Source: Imbricaverruca yamaguchii
Taxonomy: Eukaryota > Arthropoda > Thecostraca > Neoverrucidae
Assembly (NCBI GenBank): GCA_034440575.1
Contig: JAOTOL010001625.1
Location: 2,451,501-2,515,500 of the forward strand
DNA: 64,000 nucleotides
Direction: 5' to 3'
Each line of letters opens with the position of its first letter. Position 1 is the first letter of the stretch. The notes beneath the pieces were generated by a model. The model was not told the DNA's origin. It saw nothing but the letters and a program-made list of their open reading frames with translations, and did no database searches. Both the position numbers and the translations under genes were made by a program. Below, piece after piece: positions 23,940 through 35,680 of this stretch.

Positions 23940-24680
23940 CTAATTTGGATGGTTCGGGATTATTCATGAGCGGTTATGATGTGGTTCATTAGTGGTCACA
24001 AGGCGGTCTGATGGTGGTTATGATGTGGTTCAGTAGTGGTCACAGGGCGGTCCGATAGTGGTTATGGGGTGACACAAACGTGGTCATAGGGTGGTACAGG
24101 GCTGGTCAAGATATGAGTGGTCTCCACCACTCACGTGGAGTGGTCTTCCTGAGCCGATCCATGGTAATATCTGAGTGGTCTTGACCGGATCAGGAAGTGA
24201 CTTTATTGTGGTTTATGGTTGCCACGAGGTGGTGCGGAAGTGGTCACATTTTTTTTATTGGTTGGTTCACGACACACTTTATGCACATTCACGGCTAATG
24301 GCGCCGCCCACACTGTTTCGCCGGTGGGCCGCGGGATTGGGAAATGTCCTGAGTGGCGCTAGAGTCGAACCCGGGACCTTTGGTACCCATAGCCCGACAC
24401 CTTACCCACTCGGCCATTCCCGCCCCGAAGTGGTCACAATGTTGTCCAATGTAATTAGAAGGTGGTTCAGCATGACCACCAGTTGGTCCGCGGTAGTCAC
24501 AAAGTGGTCACCATGTAGTTCACATGAAGTAAAATCGTAGTACAAATGTAGTAAATGTGATCAATGACGTTGTTCAAAGAGTCATTGTAGTCAGTATGTC
24601 ATCCAACAGGGGATCAGGAGTGATAGAGTAGTAGTCAAGATGTCAAGATGTAGTAAATGTCGTAAAATGGCTGTAAAAGG
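23940..24680. repeat. Degenerate gtggtca-rich repeat, interrupted by a SINE
   Basis: gtggtcac, gtggttatg and similar words recur every 15-25 bases over most of this stretch (for example tagtggtcacaaggcggtc and tagtggtcacagggcggtcc). The SINE at 24249-24426 splits it. Confidence 0.7.
24237..24438 (-). mobile_element. tRNA-derived SINE with 12-bp target-site duplication
   Basis: The duplication gaagtggtcaca is perfect at 24237-24248 and 24427-24438. Read on the minus strand, the insert (24426 to 24249, 178 bp) starts ggcgggaatggccgagtggg, containing an A-box-like tggccgagtggg. It then has a B-box ggttcgactc, a non-tRNA body, and ends in an A-rich tail (aataaaaaaaa). Leu- or Ser-type tRNA ancestry is suggested by the A-box. 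Stem pairing is too poor for a working tRNA. The exact duplication implies a fairly recent insertion. Confidence 0.9.
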
Positions 24681-25453
24681 TAGTCCAAATGAGGGGAAGT
24701 GAGACCACCACCTCATCACTACGTTTTGACCATCTTAAATGTGTTAAGTTTTTTTCGGCTTTGGTGAGGATGGGCAATCACCTTCAAATCATCAATTATG
24801 TATCCAACATCGTCCAGCATATTTCGTCATTCGCCTTACGTGCGGAAACGGTACTGCACTGCGAAGACTCGTTTTTGTGTACCCGACCTGTCACTTGTAA
24901 AGTGACCTACATTGCCACCAGTTAGCCCCCAGTGGGCACCTAATCCCACGCTACTCACTGAAATTTGGTTTCCTTGAGAAGAGCTAATTATTTGTGGAGA
25001 TTGCCCACGGAGTCAACAAGAGCGGATCCCAGCCTGTTCCGAGTAGCGGGACATATCGACTGCCTATCGACCTACCTATACCTACCTATACCTACCTATC
25101 GACCGGTAGCGGGTTCTACCGTAAACAGTAATCTACGAGACTCTCGTAAACTTTCGTACTCGTCTGTAAGTCGGGTACCAGTCAAGGGACCTGACCTGGC
25201 CGGGCCAGAGTTGCATGCCAATATGTCTTTAGTAGCTCAGGGCTATTCGCATGGCTGATGAAACCAAGTCAGGTTTGCTGGTATATGCATTTTGGGAGAG
25301 GAAGGTTTCAGCGAGTTGCTTTCACGCTCTCCCTGCAATTGGACAACTATTATGTGTAGTATACCACGAGCTGCAAGCACACCGCGGAACCACATTCTCT
25401 CACTTTAAAGAAGCACGCCCCAGCAGACATTGAACACCTTTACTCGCTTTTTG
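24681..25453. other. No recognisable gene
   Basis: Ordinary sequence with a short cctacctata tandem at about 25067-25100. Confidence 0.45.
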
Positions 25454-25920
25454 CCCACCCATTGACCACCACAGTCCGTCATTACCCGCCCTTTGACCAC
25501 CCGTTGTCCACCACATTCCGCCATTGCCCACCCACTGGCCATCCGTTGACCACCATATTCCGTCATTGCTCGCCATTTGACCACCCGTTAACCACTACCT
25601 TCCGCCATTGTCTACCTTTTGACCACCACATTCCGCCACTACCCACCCTATGACCACCACATTCAGCCACTACTCACCCTTTGACCATCCGTTGACCACC
25701 ACATTCCGCAACTACTCACCCTTTGACCACCCTATTACCACCACATTCAGCCACTACCCGTCCTTTGACCACCCTATGACCACCACATTCAGCCACTACC
25801 CACCCTTTGACCACCCTATGGCCACTACATTCAGCCACTACCCACCCTTTGATCACCCTATGACCACCACATTCCGCCACTACCCACCCTTTGACCAGCA
25901 CATTCCGTCATGACGCACCC
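25454..25920. repeat. About 42-bp minisatellite, irregular
   Basis: Units built from ttcagccactacccaccctt plus tgaccaccctatgaccaccaca; some are shortened to about 28 bp. Left units are more diverged than right ones. The Thr-Thr-Phe-Ser-His-Tyr frame is repeat-encoded. Confidence 0.9.
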
Positions 25921-26289
25921 TTTGACCACCACCTTCATCACAGCCCGCCACTCCTCTCGCGCTCGGAGCTGGCGACGGCAATCTGTTGACGCCCGTCGCC
26001 TCTGGTTTCAGTGTTGCCGGCGCATGGCTTTTGGACGGAGCCCAGCACCCCAGCAGGTAGGCGACGCCGCCATCTTGCCTGTGTACCGGTAGAGAACAGT
26101 AGAGTATGGTGGAGTGCAGTACAGCGGCTGGTTATTGTTGGCTTTGTGGAGGCCACCGCACGTCGTCGGCGGCTTTGTTCTTGCCTCATTGTGCGCTTCG
26201 AGCTCTCCTTTGTCGTGCCGTCCTCCGACCGGATGAGTGTCGCCCCGAGACGCCGTGTTTTGGAGCCAAGTATCCCGGCATGCCCCTCG
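25921..26289. other. No recognisable feature
   Basis: GC-richer stretch between two minisatellites. Overlapping short frames on both strands have no recognisable domain. Confidence 0.4.
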
Positions 26290-26765
26290 GAGGAGCGGTG
26301 AAGACGCGGGCGCCACTTGGAGGCTCAGGGTAGACGCGGGAACCACTTGAAGGCTCAGGGTAGACGCGTCACAAGCTCGACCACTAAAGTAAAGTCAAGC
26401 TTTAATTAATTCCACTTGAATTGCCATTGAGGCTCGGGTAGACGCGGAGCCACTTAGGGTCGGGGTAAACGCGAGCCACTTGAGGGTCGTAAACGGGTGC
26501 TACTTAGTCAACGGCATAATGATTCACGCTCAGTGCCACTTGGAGGGTCGGGGTAAACGCGGGAGCCACTTGGAGGGTCGGGGTAAACGCGGGAGCCACT
26601 TGGAGGGTCGGGGTAAACGCGGGTGCTACTTGGAAGCTCGGGGTAGACGCGGGTGGGTTCATCTTGGAGGATCGGGGTAGATGCGGGTGCCACTTGGAGG
26701 CTCGGAGTAGACGTGGGTGCCACTTGGAGGCTCGGGGTAGACGCGGATGGGTGCCTCTTGGAGGC
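26290..26765. repeat. About 30-bp minisatellite, irregular
   Basis: Best units read gggtaaacgcgggagccact plus tggagggtcg (26530-26625). Flanking units vary in length. A 60-base AT-richer stretch near 26375-26425 interrupts the array. Confidence 0.9.
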
Positions 26766-27670
26766 GCTGTGCAGATATGGATGCGGTTGAAGAAGCGAGT
26801 TCTAATATTTTTGTACCCAGGTACATGGGGTAGTTTTCAGAAGTCTTCGTTCGTGGGAACTATTTGTTAAACGTAATTTTCCCATTTAAATTTAATTTAT
26901 TTTTTAAGTTATTTTTTAAATACTCAGATGCGCACCTGGGAATTTTGCAGGAGATAGTGATTTCACAGATTCCCAAGTCCAGCCTTTTGCTGGATAAATG
27001 TTTGTGAAAATGAAAACACCAATTGTCGAGAAATGTTACATCTCCTGTGACATTTATCGGCAACTGGTGCCCTGAGTTGTCTCCTGAGTTGTCTGACTGT
27101 ATTGTCTCATTGCCAACATCTTTTCGTCGTGAGTTTTCTAATGACACAGATCGCAAAGTATGGAATTCCTACAAATGTTGTTCTGGCGAAATGCTAGTTG
27201 CATGGCGAACACCAGTGTCATGGCATATCACCGACACTGAATAGTTAACGAACCGTGCATTTTTCAAAGGCTTTTCTGCAGGCTCGTGCACGGGTGAGGA
27301 GGAAAGCTTCAAGAGAAAAAGGAACTAGATGTCATGACGTTTAGTGTGGACCTCACCCATGTGCCGCTTTTATTGTTTGCCGGCGTTTCTCCACTCCCCG
27401 TTTTTGACTGCCAGATACCGGATGCCACACAAGCCTTAACGTAGCCCTTTCCTCAACTCAGCTAACCTCTAACGGATGGCACTCTGTCATTGCTGAAGAA
27501 GAAAAAATCCAGAGAACTTGTCTCATGCTCAAGTGGGAGGACTCCATCGACGGCAGTCGGCCGGCAGTGGCCGACAGGTCAGGTGGCGGTAGTGCGGCGA
27601 TATGTATGGCTGCAGTCTCCGTGGGAGGCGGCAACCGGCCATGACACCGGAGCCGACCGAGCGCGAGCAC
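26766..27670. other. No recognisable feature
   Basis: AT-rich stretch (for example 26870-26930) and ordinary sequence. No gene supported. Confidence 0.4.
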
Positions 27671-28026
27671 ACCGTGCGACCTCGGGTCATCGGCACCGTG
27701 CGACCTCGGGTCATCGGCACCATGCGACCCCGGGTCATCGGCACCATGCGACCTCGGGTCGTCGGCACCATGCGACCCCGGGTCGTCGGCACCATGCGAC
27801 CCCGGGTCGTCGGCACCATGCGACCCCGGGTCGTCGGCACCATGCGACCTCGGGTCGTCGGCACCATGCGACCTCGGGTCGTCGGCACCATGCGACCCCG
27901 GGTCGTCGGCACCATGCGACCTCGGGTCGTCGGCACCATGCGACCCCGGGTCGTCGGCACCATGCGACCCCGGTTCGTCGACACCATGCGACCCCGGTTC
28001 GTCGAGACCATGCGACCTCGGTTCGT
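27671..28026. repeat. 24-bp minisatellite, about 15 units
   Basis: Units of accatgcgaccccgggtcgt plus cggc. Edge units differ most (gtcatcgg on the left; gttcgtcgaca and gttcgtcgaga on the right), the pattern expected from homogenisation in the middle. Open frames on both strands are repeat artefacts. Confidence 0.95.
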
Positions 28027-29090
28027 GGCGCGGTGCAACAGTGCGCACATCGTCGTCAACTTAGGCCGGCGACGACGCACCAGCGACGGGCTGCCGTCGG
28101 CCGGCGGCCAGACGTTTCCGTGTAGAGGCTGGGCTCGTGACAGGCTCCCAGCACGTCAGGACTCGTTCACACGCCAGGTGCGACCATAAATTGGCTGCGC
28201 GATTCGTAAGAGACAGGTTCTAAAGAAGCAACCAGAAGTTCACTTCGTTGCGAGTTTGTTTCTTTGTTCACACGGAAGTCTGCACAAAGAAACAAACAAA
28301 AACAGACGTCTATTAGCATGCATGAACAAGCTCGCAGGGAAGTTGCCGACTTCCATTTTGTAAGTTGACTGCGCAACTCTGTGGCTCATGAGGGGGTGTA
28401 TTCATGATATGGTCGGAATTCCTCCCACATGCTTGGTCAATAACCACCCTACATATGCTAGTCATGCTCGCGAATACATTGGATAATTGCACTAAGATGT
28501 GCCGCACAGATAAACTGGTGGTGGCCACAGCAACCTGCTGTGGCCAATCAGGGTGCTGCACAGCAACCTGCTGTGCAGCTCCCTCCTTCATCGGAATTAT
28601 TCTGGATCATCTCGGAACGATGTCTGACTGCGGAAATATTCAGTGCCTATTACTGGTATAACTTGACTTGAACTTGAACTATGCGAAACTTGAAGCATGT
28701 AGCACGATGTAGAGATGCAACATTGCCACCAAAATTGATTCGGGTTTCAACATCAGCCATGTACTCTTGTTCTTTAATATCGGGATAGCCGGAAGCATTG
28801 GTCGAAGGTCTATTGGTCCTATTCTGAGCAGCAGGGAAGCCGTTTTGCTTCGTCTTCGCCGTGATCATTCACAGGTCGCATGCCGTCTGTGGTCGCCTGT
28901 CATGCAATGTCCAATGGCGACAGGGCGGGGTGCACCACATAGCCGGCCACCTTTCTGCTTTGACAGCGAACCAATCCAGCGTTCGACACCCCTCACTCCT
29001 TCGCGTGCCAGAATTAGCATCCATTGGTGAGTCCGAGCCTGTGTCTTGGCTGTCAAAATCGGACTGCGATCTGCTCGTCAACGAGCTTCC
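28027..29090. other. No recognisable gene; twin hairpins
   Basis: Ordinary sequence containing two adjacent small hairpins at 28522-28579, listed separately. No gene supported. Confidence 0.4.
28522..28579. repeat. Two adjacent hairpins with the same apex
   Basis: tggccacagca-acc-tgctgtggcca (28522-28546) and gctgcacagca-acc-tgctgtgcagc (28555-28579). Both stems are 11 bp and perfect. They share the central cacagcaacctgctgtg but differ at the stem base, with paired changes on both arms. Confidence 0.85.
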
Positions 29091-29257
29091 CCTCTCTTTC
29101 TCTCTGTCTCTCTGTGTCTCTCTGTCTCTCTGTCTCTCTGTCTCTCCGTCTCTCTCTCCCTCCCTCCCTCCCTCCCTCTCGCTCTCGCTCTCGCTCTATC
29201 TATATATCTCTCTCTCGCTCTCTCGCTCTCTCGTTTTTTTTTTTTTTTTTTTTTTTT

Positions 29258-29318
<61 letters not shown>

Positions 29319-29344
29319 CTCTCTCTCGCTCTCTCGCTCTCTCG

Positions 29345-29397
<53 letters not shown>

Positions 29398-29405
29398 TCT
29401 CTCTC
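29091..29405. repeat. Compound CT-rich microsatellite with poly-T
   Basis: TCTCTG, CCCT, CTCGCT and CT blocks surround a run of about 29 T at 29234-29262. The block with tatatatctctctctcgctc occurs on both sides of the poly-T, so the tract may contain a duplication. Confidence 0.95.
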
Positions 29406-30590
29406 CAGTCTGGTGGATGTCATCGAGCACCGTGCAATTGGCGTAAGAGTTCTTCGGCCGCCGGAGGACCTCGCGGACGACGTACCACCGACTAACCTGG
29501 ACACGTTCACGTGTGGAGCTTCCTAAAGGGAAATGGGGCCCATCTCGCGCTGATTGTTCAGCATGTGATGTTCCTCCACGTGGGCGGCAGTCCCGATTAC
29601 TCGCTGGGAGGTGGTGTTATACTCTATCGCGCCCTGGAGAGACATTGAGTTGAATATTAAGGCCCTGGGATGACGTAACTACGGACTTGCTGTGTTAGAA
29701 TGTCACTGAAACCGAGACATCAGGCCACCCTCACCATCTTAATGAGAGTGTTCTTTGAGTTTTCGGAGGTGGGAATACTTGGATACTTTTGCCGTGAGCA
29801 CACCGAGGCACATACGCTATGTCCGCAGCTGAGGTCCGATCTTTCGGCACCCCTGCGGGGCGGTTTTGCCCAAGCGCCTGCTCTCAGATCTCCCACCGTA
29901 GCACAATGCGCACATGGTAGAGCTGTCCCGGTTTCTCGGGTCCGGTGAAGGGAAGACTGTTCCGTTGACGCGAGCGAGGCCGTGGCCTTGGCACGTGCCA
30001 CTGGGTCGAAGGATCCGCTTTAAGGCAGATCATGCCCGTGAAATGATGCCGCAGGCGCCGGTCGGTCAACGTTAATCCCGTGGCATGGCGGAAACTCACC
30101 AATGCTGCCATCTCCTGGGCAGTGTCGATTCATGTCCTTTAGAACCTGAAAGCTGAGAGATTCTTTCTACACCGGGCTATGCGCTAGCGCGTGGTACTAA
30201 CGTATGCATGTGAAGAAAAACAAGGCTCGTACTGAGCTTGAACAGAGGGCAAAAGGTATTCGCCAGGCATAATCCTCTGAGGGTGCTTTTCCCTTCATTG
30301 CCGCATATGGCCAGCCCACCTGCTCCTCATAAGCCCACCATTAATATTTTGTAGATGTTTCCCAGCGTTATAGCCTATACTTAGATAAATCCCGTAAGCA
30401 AATTCTTGAAATGTTCTCAGCGTTAACCGTTGAAGTGAATCACAGGAAGGTCTTTCGCATGCACCTCTGGAAATCGCATGTACCTGTGACGTAAACATGC
30501 ATCGATGGAACTGCAACTAGGCCGCGCTTATCAAGCAGTGCACTCTAATTCAGTGGTGAGAAAATCCAAACTTTTCACATTGAGTGTCAG
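29406..30590. other. No recognisable feature
   Basis: No domain or repeat recognised. The rightmost part may be the 5' leader of the following non-LTR element, whose start I cannot fix. Confidence 0.35.
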
Positions 30591-30795
30591 TACTGTTTGA
30601 GCACGATCCAACTCCGCCAAAGCTCACTGCGCACACGGACCTGCCCATTGACGTGACTGGCTGCTGGTTTTGCAGCTATATTTTCTCTTTTTCGTGGGGC
30701 GACACCTGTCGCACTTTTGATTTTGTAAAATATATTTGTAGGGATGACAGCCGTCACCCCACGCGATTTTCATCTTCAACGTACTTCCGTTCCCT

Positions 30796-32406
30796 GTGTT
30801 ACTCTGCGTTCTCTATCTATCGCCAACGGACCGCGACTCAAAATTACCGCCTCTCACCGCACCCGATAACCATCGCACGAACACGGATGTGGCTCTTGAT
30901 ACTCCCCCACAAGATACAGTCGTTGATGACCCACGCCGAAGCATTACACTCGATAACGCCATGGAGGCCCTTTGCACCTCGCCGACCCCTGCTCGTTCCA
31001 AGACCACGAACCAGTTTCGCAATCCAGACCAGACTATCACGCTCCACGCCTCTGACCCACGCGCGGACCAGACCACGCCCTTCCAGCCCGAACCAATCCA
31101 ACCAATCGAGCCCTACCTCGACAGTGCTGGCTCGTTCGTAATCTTCAAGCATGTCAAGGAATCCGTTTCCTTCTGCCGTATTAACGTTTTCTGGCTGACC
31201 AAACAACCCCTCGCCATCTGCTCCTTAACCAATCCCGAAATCGAAGCCCCCGCCAACGTAATACTAGCCACTAAAACTCAAACCCGAGCCAAGACCAAAG
31301 CCCTGCCCCGTACCAGCACATTTTTTGGTAAATTCGTCATAATTTCCCCACATTCTAGTCGCGACACCACCAAGGGCACCGTCTTCGCGCCGGATCTCCG
31401 CTTCATGTCTGAGGAAGATATCCAGACGGAGCTCAGGCCGGAGGGAGTGACCCACTTCCACCGCATCATCTCCTTCAAAGACGGCCAGAAACGGGATACA
31501 AGCCTCCTCGTCCTTGCCTTGAACTTTACCACTCTTCCCAAGACCCTCCTCGCCGGCTACATCCCACACCAAGTCCGTGTCTTTATTCCCAATCCTCTCC
31601 ACTGTTTTAATTGCCAGCGCTTCGGCCACGGTAGTAAAAAGTGTCGCCAACCAGCCCGTTTCCTAAAGTGCGGCGAATCACCCGTCCTTACTCCACCTGC
31701 TCCAAACCTGCCCACTGCCTTAGGTGCAACACACCCGACCACCTCACCACTTCCAATCTATATCCAGTCTGGCGCAAAGAGAAAGAGGTTTGCGCCGTCA
31801 AGACCACAACCGAGGTGTCATACCCCTAGGCCCGACGGTCAGTCGAGGCCACCTCCCTCTCGACGAAAGCTTACGCCCAGGCGGCCACTATTGCTCTCTC
31901 CACCCCTCGTCAACACCACTTCTACTTCTACACAAACTGACATGATTCCCGTCTTAGCTCCACAAAAAAAAAACACCACCTACTACACCGACACAAAACA
32001 CCCTGACTTCCATCACACAGACCACTCCGACTCCACAGACTCAAGTCACAAGGAATACCAGACCCCGCAGTCATTCGGCTGCAGGGGAAATGAGTTCCAC
32101 TTTGGTGGGACGCCGACCAAGCTCGGCGTGTCCAGCGCCGGCCGGCGCCCGCTTGACCCGGCCGACTCAACCCAGCCGGCGCGCATCCCCGCGGCAGCGG
32201 CCGGCCGTTATGGCCATTCCAAGGTCACAGATCCGCCAGACGGCTCAGGTGGATCCACCTCGACCGCCCTCACACAACGCACATGCCCACCAGAGCTACA
32301 CTCTCGGCTCCGGCATCCACCGAAAGGTGCCGACAAACATTATTTTTTTTATTTTTCCAATGGCTGCATTTTTCAATGGAATTGCCATAGTTTAATATCC
32401 AAATAG
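30796..32406 (+). pseudogene. ORF1 (gag-like) of the non-LTR element
   Basis: A long frame of about 536 codons. Residues about 110-280 carry the ORF1 core: FKHVKESVSFCRINVFWL, then SSRDTTKGTVFAPDLRFMSE, EEDIQTELRPEGVTHFHRI and AGYIPHQVRVFIPNPLHC. The knuckle CFNCQRFGHGSKKC (CX2CX4HX4C) follows. A frameshift near 31675 moves the second knuckle region (CSKPAHCLRCNTPDHLTT, then WRKEKEVCAVKTTTE) into the frame of 31641-31829. Downstream the frame is Pro/Ser/Thr-rich. The last residues, FQWNCHSLISK, resemble the start of the endonuclease rather than ORF1. It would bind element RNA in a ribonucleoprotein. The start codon is uncertain because an upstream stop-free stretch is also possible. Confidence 0.82.
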
Positions 32407-32680
32407 GCTGGAATGCAAGTTTTTTCTCAATATTTTCACACCTGTTACCATCGCACTCCAAGAAACATGTTTTTTGCCCACAGATACACATAACTTCAAC
32501 CTTTTTCAATTACTCGCTACACCGCCACGATGAGGTCCATGGACCACATCGCAGTGGCGGTGCAGCACTCTACATCAACAATAATTTTATACCTGCACAA
32601 CTTACAACAACTCACAGCAGCTCACGTTTCGATCACCACTAAGTCAAATCCGAAAATGAATCCACCGATTGTCCGGACGC
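32345..32680 (+). pseudogene. AP-type endonuclease N-terminus, internally deleted
   Basis: IFQWNCHSLISK near 32371-32406 and, in another frame, FTPVTIALQETC (about 32437-32472) match the first motifs of the APE-like endonuclease (QWN..., ALQET with the catalytic Glu). FLPTDTHNFNLFQLL follows. The catalytic core motifs (the Asp-Asn and the terminal SDH block) are missing; at about 32670 the sequence already reads as the linker to the RT. Confidence 0.7.
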
Positions 32681-32699
32681 ACCCCATTGAAGTCACTCC

Positions 32700-33770
32700 C
32701 GGCCTTCAAAATTCAAAACATCACCATTACAGAACCAAAAGCAGAAGAAAACACAATTGCGGACACCATGGTTCAAGATAGCTCGGATAACAATTACAGA
32801 CCTAAATTCTTACAAAATGCACAATCCGCTTTTCACACTGATTTAGCACAATTCCATTTTGCACACACTGAAACATACAATGCTAAATTGCAAATTTCAG
32901 AACTAGAGATAGTCATTTCCTCTGCCGGCAATACTTTCGTAGAGCCCGACAATTTGCATTATTCATTTTTCAGACATTTACCTGATCACACCAAACATTG
33001 TATTTTGCACACGTTTGATGCACAATGGACGAGTCATGCCCTCCCCAAATCTTGGAAAAATCTTTCGTTATACCTATTAAAAACTGGCAAGGACCACAGG
33101 AACCCCACCAATTTTCGACCCTCTCACTCACCAGTGGTTTAGGAAAACTTTTAGAACGCATGGTTATCAAAAGACTTACCTGGAACCTCGAAACAAATTC
33201 CCTTCTTTCTCCCTTCGGTGAGGATGTAATGCAATAGATCACCTTATTTGGCTAGAAACAGACATCCGCCTAGGCTACAAAAAAAAAACATGAACAGACA
33301 GTCGCAATATTTTTAGACATAAGCAAAGTTTGCGACATGGTTTTCAAATCCGCATTACTTTTCAAAATTCAGCAACTCGGTATAAAAGGACATTCAGCTC
33401 ATTATTTATTATTTTTTTTATCCTGTACTCATCTATTCCACATCAGGTGCCGGTCAGCGATCTCCGATCCACATGTTCTACAAAATGAACTACCACAGGG
33501 AAGCTACATTTCATCAGTGTTATTCAACCTCATCATTAACGACCTTTTCACTGACACGCCTATGAATATGGCATATTCTTTATTTGCCGATGACAACGCA
33601 ATTTGGTGTTCAGGAAATACATTACGAGCATTGTTTATTTCGCCTACCAAACTCATTAGACAAAATATGTCAATGGTCCCTGAAGAATGGTTTTATTTTT
33701 TCCGTCACAAAGCCAGCAACGATGTGTAGCAAAGTCCAGAGTCTTTGGAATGCTCACGATGCGTTCGGTT
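32700..33770 (+). pseudogene. Reverse transcriptase remnant
   Basis: LPKSWKNLSLYLLKTGKDHRN and PTNFRPSHS (frame 32669-33142), continued in another frame by SLTSGLGKLLERMVIKRLTW, match the pKxWk...KpGKdp...nfRPiSLTs block. TVAIFLDISKVCDMV (about 33300-33345) is motif A with its catalytic Asp. NELPQGSYISSVLFNLIINDL is the QGsvLsPlLF block. YSLFADDNAIWCSG (about 33570-33612) holds the catalytic Asp pair. GFIFSVTKPATM follows in a shifted frame, just before the LTR-like insert. Frameshifts and stops make it inactive although the catalytic aspartates survive. Confidence 0.87.
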
Positions 33771-33789
33771 GATAAAGCATATCGATGAA

Positions 33790-34345
33790 CTCGTCGGAGA
33801 ATGTGGCCCCATCAAAACGTGGCATTCCTAACATACCTCGACACAACCGTCACCGGCCGGAAGGGCTCCGTAACCTGTCGGGTTGCTATGCCGACAGCAC
33901 CGCCCCCTCCGTCTGCATGGAGTCAGTGCCGCCGCCCGCTCGATGCAAGTGCATGGCACCTTAGGACCCCGTCACGCCCCCCGAGCAATGGCCGCTGCCT
34001 CGACTGACCAATCATGGTCCGGCAGACACTATAGGAACTGCGCCGCGCGTGTTCACCAATCAGAACGCTGCTTGTTAGAAATGATGCATAGTATAGGCAG
34101 TGCCGTGTATATATATCTGTACTTGGATGAAAATAAAGAGAGGGACCCCGGAGACGCACAGAGACGGCCGCTGGTGTTTGCAGTATACTGGGCCAACGCC
34201 CGGTCACACCAGTCGACAGCGTTGGCGACTCTAGCCGGAAAATGTGTGGCCGACTCTCGTAGCCGCTTGGCTCCGGAACTTCTGAGCCGACGTGACAACT
34301 GAGCGAGTTGTTCTCTACCAAAACCGGGGAATATCAAAAACGCGC
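33790..34345 (+). mobile_element. LTR-like insertion in the non-LTR element
   Basis: A GC-rich block interrupts the RT just after its KT motif; the RT-to-RNase H connection resumes near 34430. It contains two accaatca boxes (about 34006 and 34056), a tatatatat box at 34118-34126 and AATAAA at 34132-34137, the promoter-plus-polyadenylation layout of a retrotransposon LTR. gttggcgact at 34221-34230 resembles a Ty3-type primer-binding site, so the 5' LTR may start at tgtggccccat (about 33805), end at about 34219, and be followed by a leader fragment. I could not find a convincing 4-6 bp target-site duplication, so borders are approximate. Confidence 0.5.
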
Positions 34346-34429
34346 ACGTCCATTCCTAGACTACCCACGGCCAGGGTATTAACTACCTAACAGATGATAT
34401 TTAGGAAATCACTTCCCCGCAAAAATCCA

Positions 34430-34860
34430 GAAGCAACGCTTCATCTCGGAAACAATGATGTACTTTTGGCAAATTAATTTCAATTTCTTTGTATTAAGTT
34501 TGGCCAATAGCTTTCAATGCATAAGCACATTAAACATATCCAGAACAAATGTTTTCGCCGACTCAATATATTTATATGGATCACTTCTTCATCATTTGGA
34601 GCCGACCGTCATACACTTCTACTACTTTTTAAATATTTAGTTCTGCCCATAATTTAATATGGATCCATAGTATATACCGGTGCCAGCACATCCTCCTTAC
34701 ACATTTTAGACACCATTCGAAATAAAAATATCCGCATCGCACTCGGTGCAATGACAACGCCACCCATCATCTCAAAATTCGATTTCAAGCAAGCTACCTC
34801 ATACATGCGTCATTACAAATTCTCCCAAATATATACCATGATACCAACTACACCACCGTG
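34430..34860 (+). pseudogene. RT thumb to RNase H connection of the non-LTR element
   Basis: Scattered frames read SSSFGADRHTLL (about 34585-34620) and SLHILDTIRNKNIRIALGAMTTPP (about 34695-34765), matching the WGAdrxtLLxly...LDxihnxxiRialGAf block found after the RT in these elements. Several stops. Confidence 0.7.
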
Positions 34861-34959
34861 GTAGATAGCAGAACGACACATTTTGTATTTAGCCAGCGCT
34901 CCAAAATCACAACTTTCTCCAGAATGTATGAAGGACAAAAATTTTCACAAATTTCGGTC

Positions 34960-35310
34960 TCGCTATTATCATGTTACTTTCGTTTTACTGACGGTTCGAA
35001 AGATGCTAGCCTTACAGGAAATGTCATAGTTTCTGGAACGTACAAAACGCAACATTGATTACCAGACGAAACATCAATTTTCATCGCTGAACTACATGCC
35101 ATACTCATTGCCCTCCGTTATATTCGCGACCGTTGTTCGGAATCCAAATTTGTTTTACAGTCTCTTGCATCACTTTCTTTTTCACATCATTGCCATATTT
35201 CTATTTATGAAGCATTAGGAACACTTCATCTGATGAGCGTGAAGGTCCGTTTCCTGTGGGTGCCCAATCACTGTGGCATGCCAGGAAATGAAGAAGCCGA
35301 CACATGAGCA
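34960..35310 (+). pseudogene. RNase H domain of the non-LTR element
   Basis: FRFTDGSKDASLTGNVIVSG carries the first catalytic Asp. After a stop, ETSIFIAELHAILIALRYI gives the catalytic Glu. LWVPNHCGMPGNEEADT matches WVPxHxGIxGNExAD near the end. One catalytic Asp region (normally sDSlsal) reads QSLASLSF and is lost. Confidence 0.85.
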
Positions 35311-35680
35311 AAAACATCATTACACCTCCAAAACATTACAGAAATTCCACCACATTTTGAAGGTACTAAATCATTAATACAACAGAGTATTCGAAACTTT
35401 TGGATTAAAATTGGACACAAAAAAAGAATCATACAAAATTGGGTACCATCAAACCTGTCGTCGATACTTGCACCACATCATATAAAAAACCGACACGAAG
35501 AAAAAGTCTTATCACGTTTACGTATCGACCATAGTTTTCTTACACATCAATATATTTATACGGCCTCACCTAGACCTTCATGCCCATCAGGCAAGACCTA
35601 TCTTACAGTTACACATATTCTTCTTTACTGTCAGAAGTTCCATGGCTCTTGAAACTACTGACGGATGACTGCCATACACA
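35311..35680 (+). pseudogene. C-terminal region of the non-LTR element
   Basis: EEKVLSRLRIDHSFLTHQYIY corresponds to the RLRIGHTxxTHxYL segment of related proteins. It is followed by CPSGKTYLTVTHILLYC, a decayed knuckle. The frame ends at a stop shortly after. Confidence 0.8.

Noticed and set aside
24330..24426. Functional tRNA gene
   Set aside because: A- and B-boxes are present but acceptor and anticodon stems pair poorly. The sequence sits inside a SINE with a tail and target-site duplication.
27458..28189. Long overlapping frames on both strands over the 24-bp array
   Set aside because: The period of 24 keeps every frame open. There is no domain and no conservation of one frame over others.
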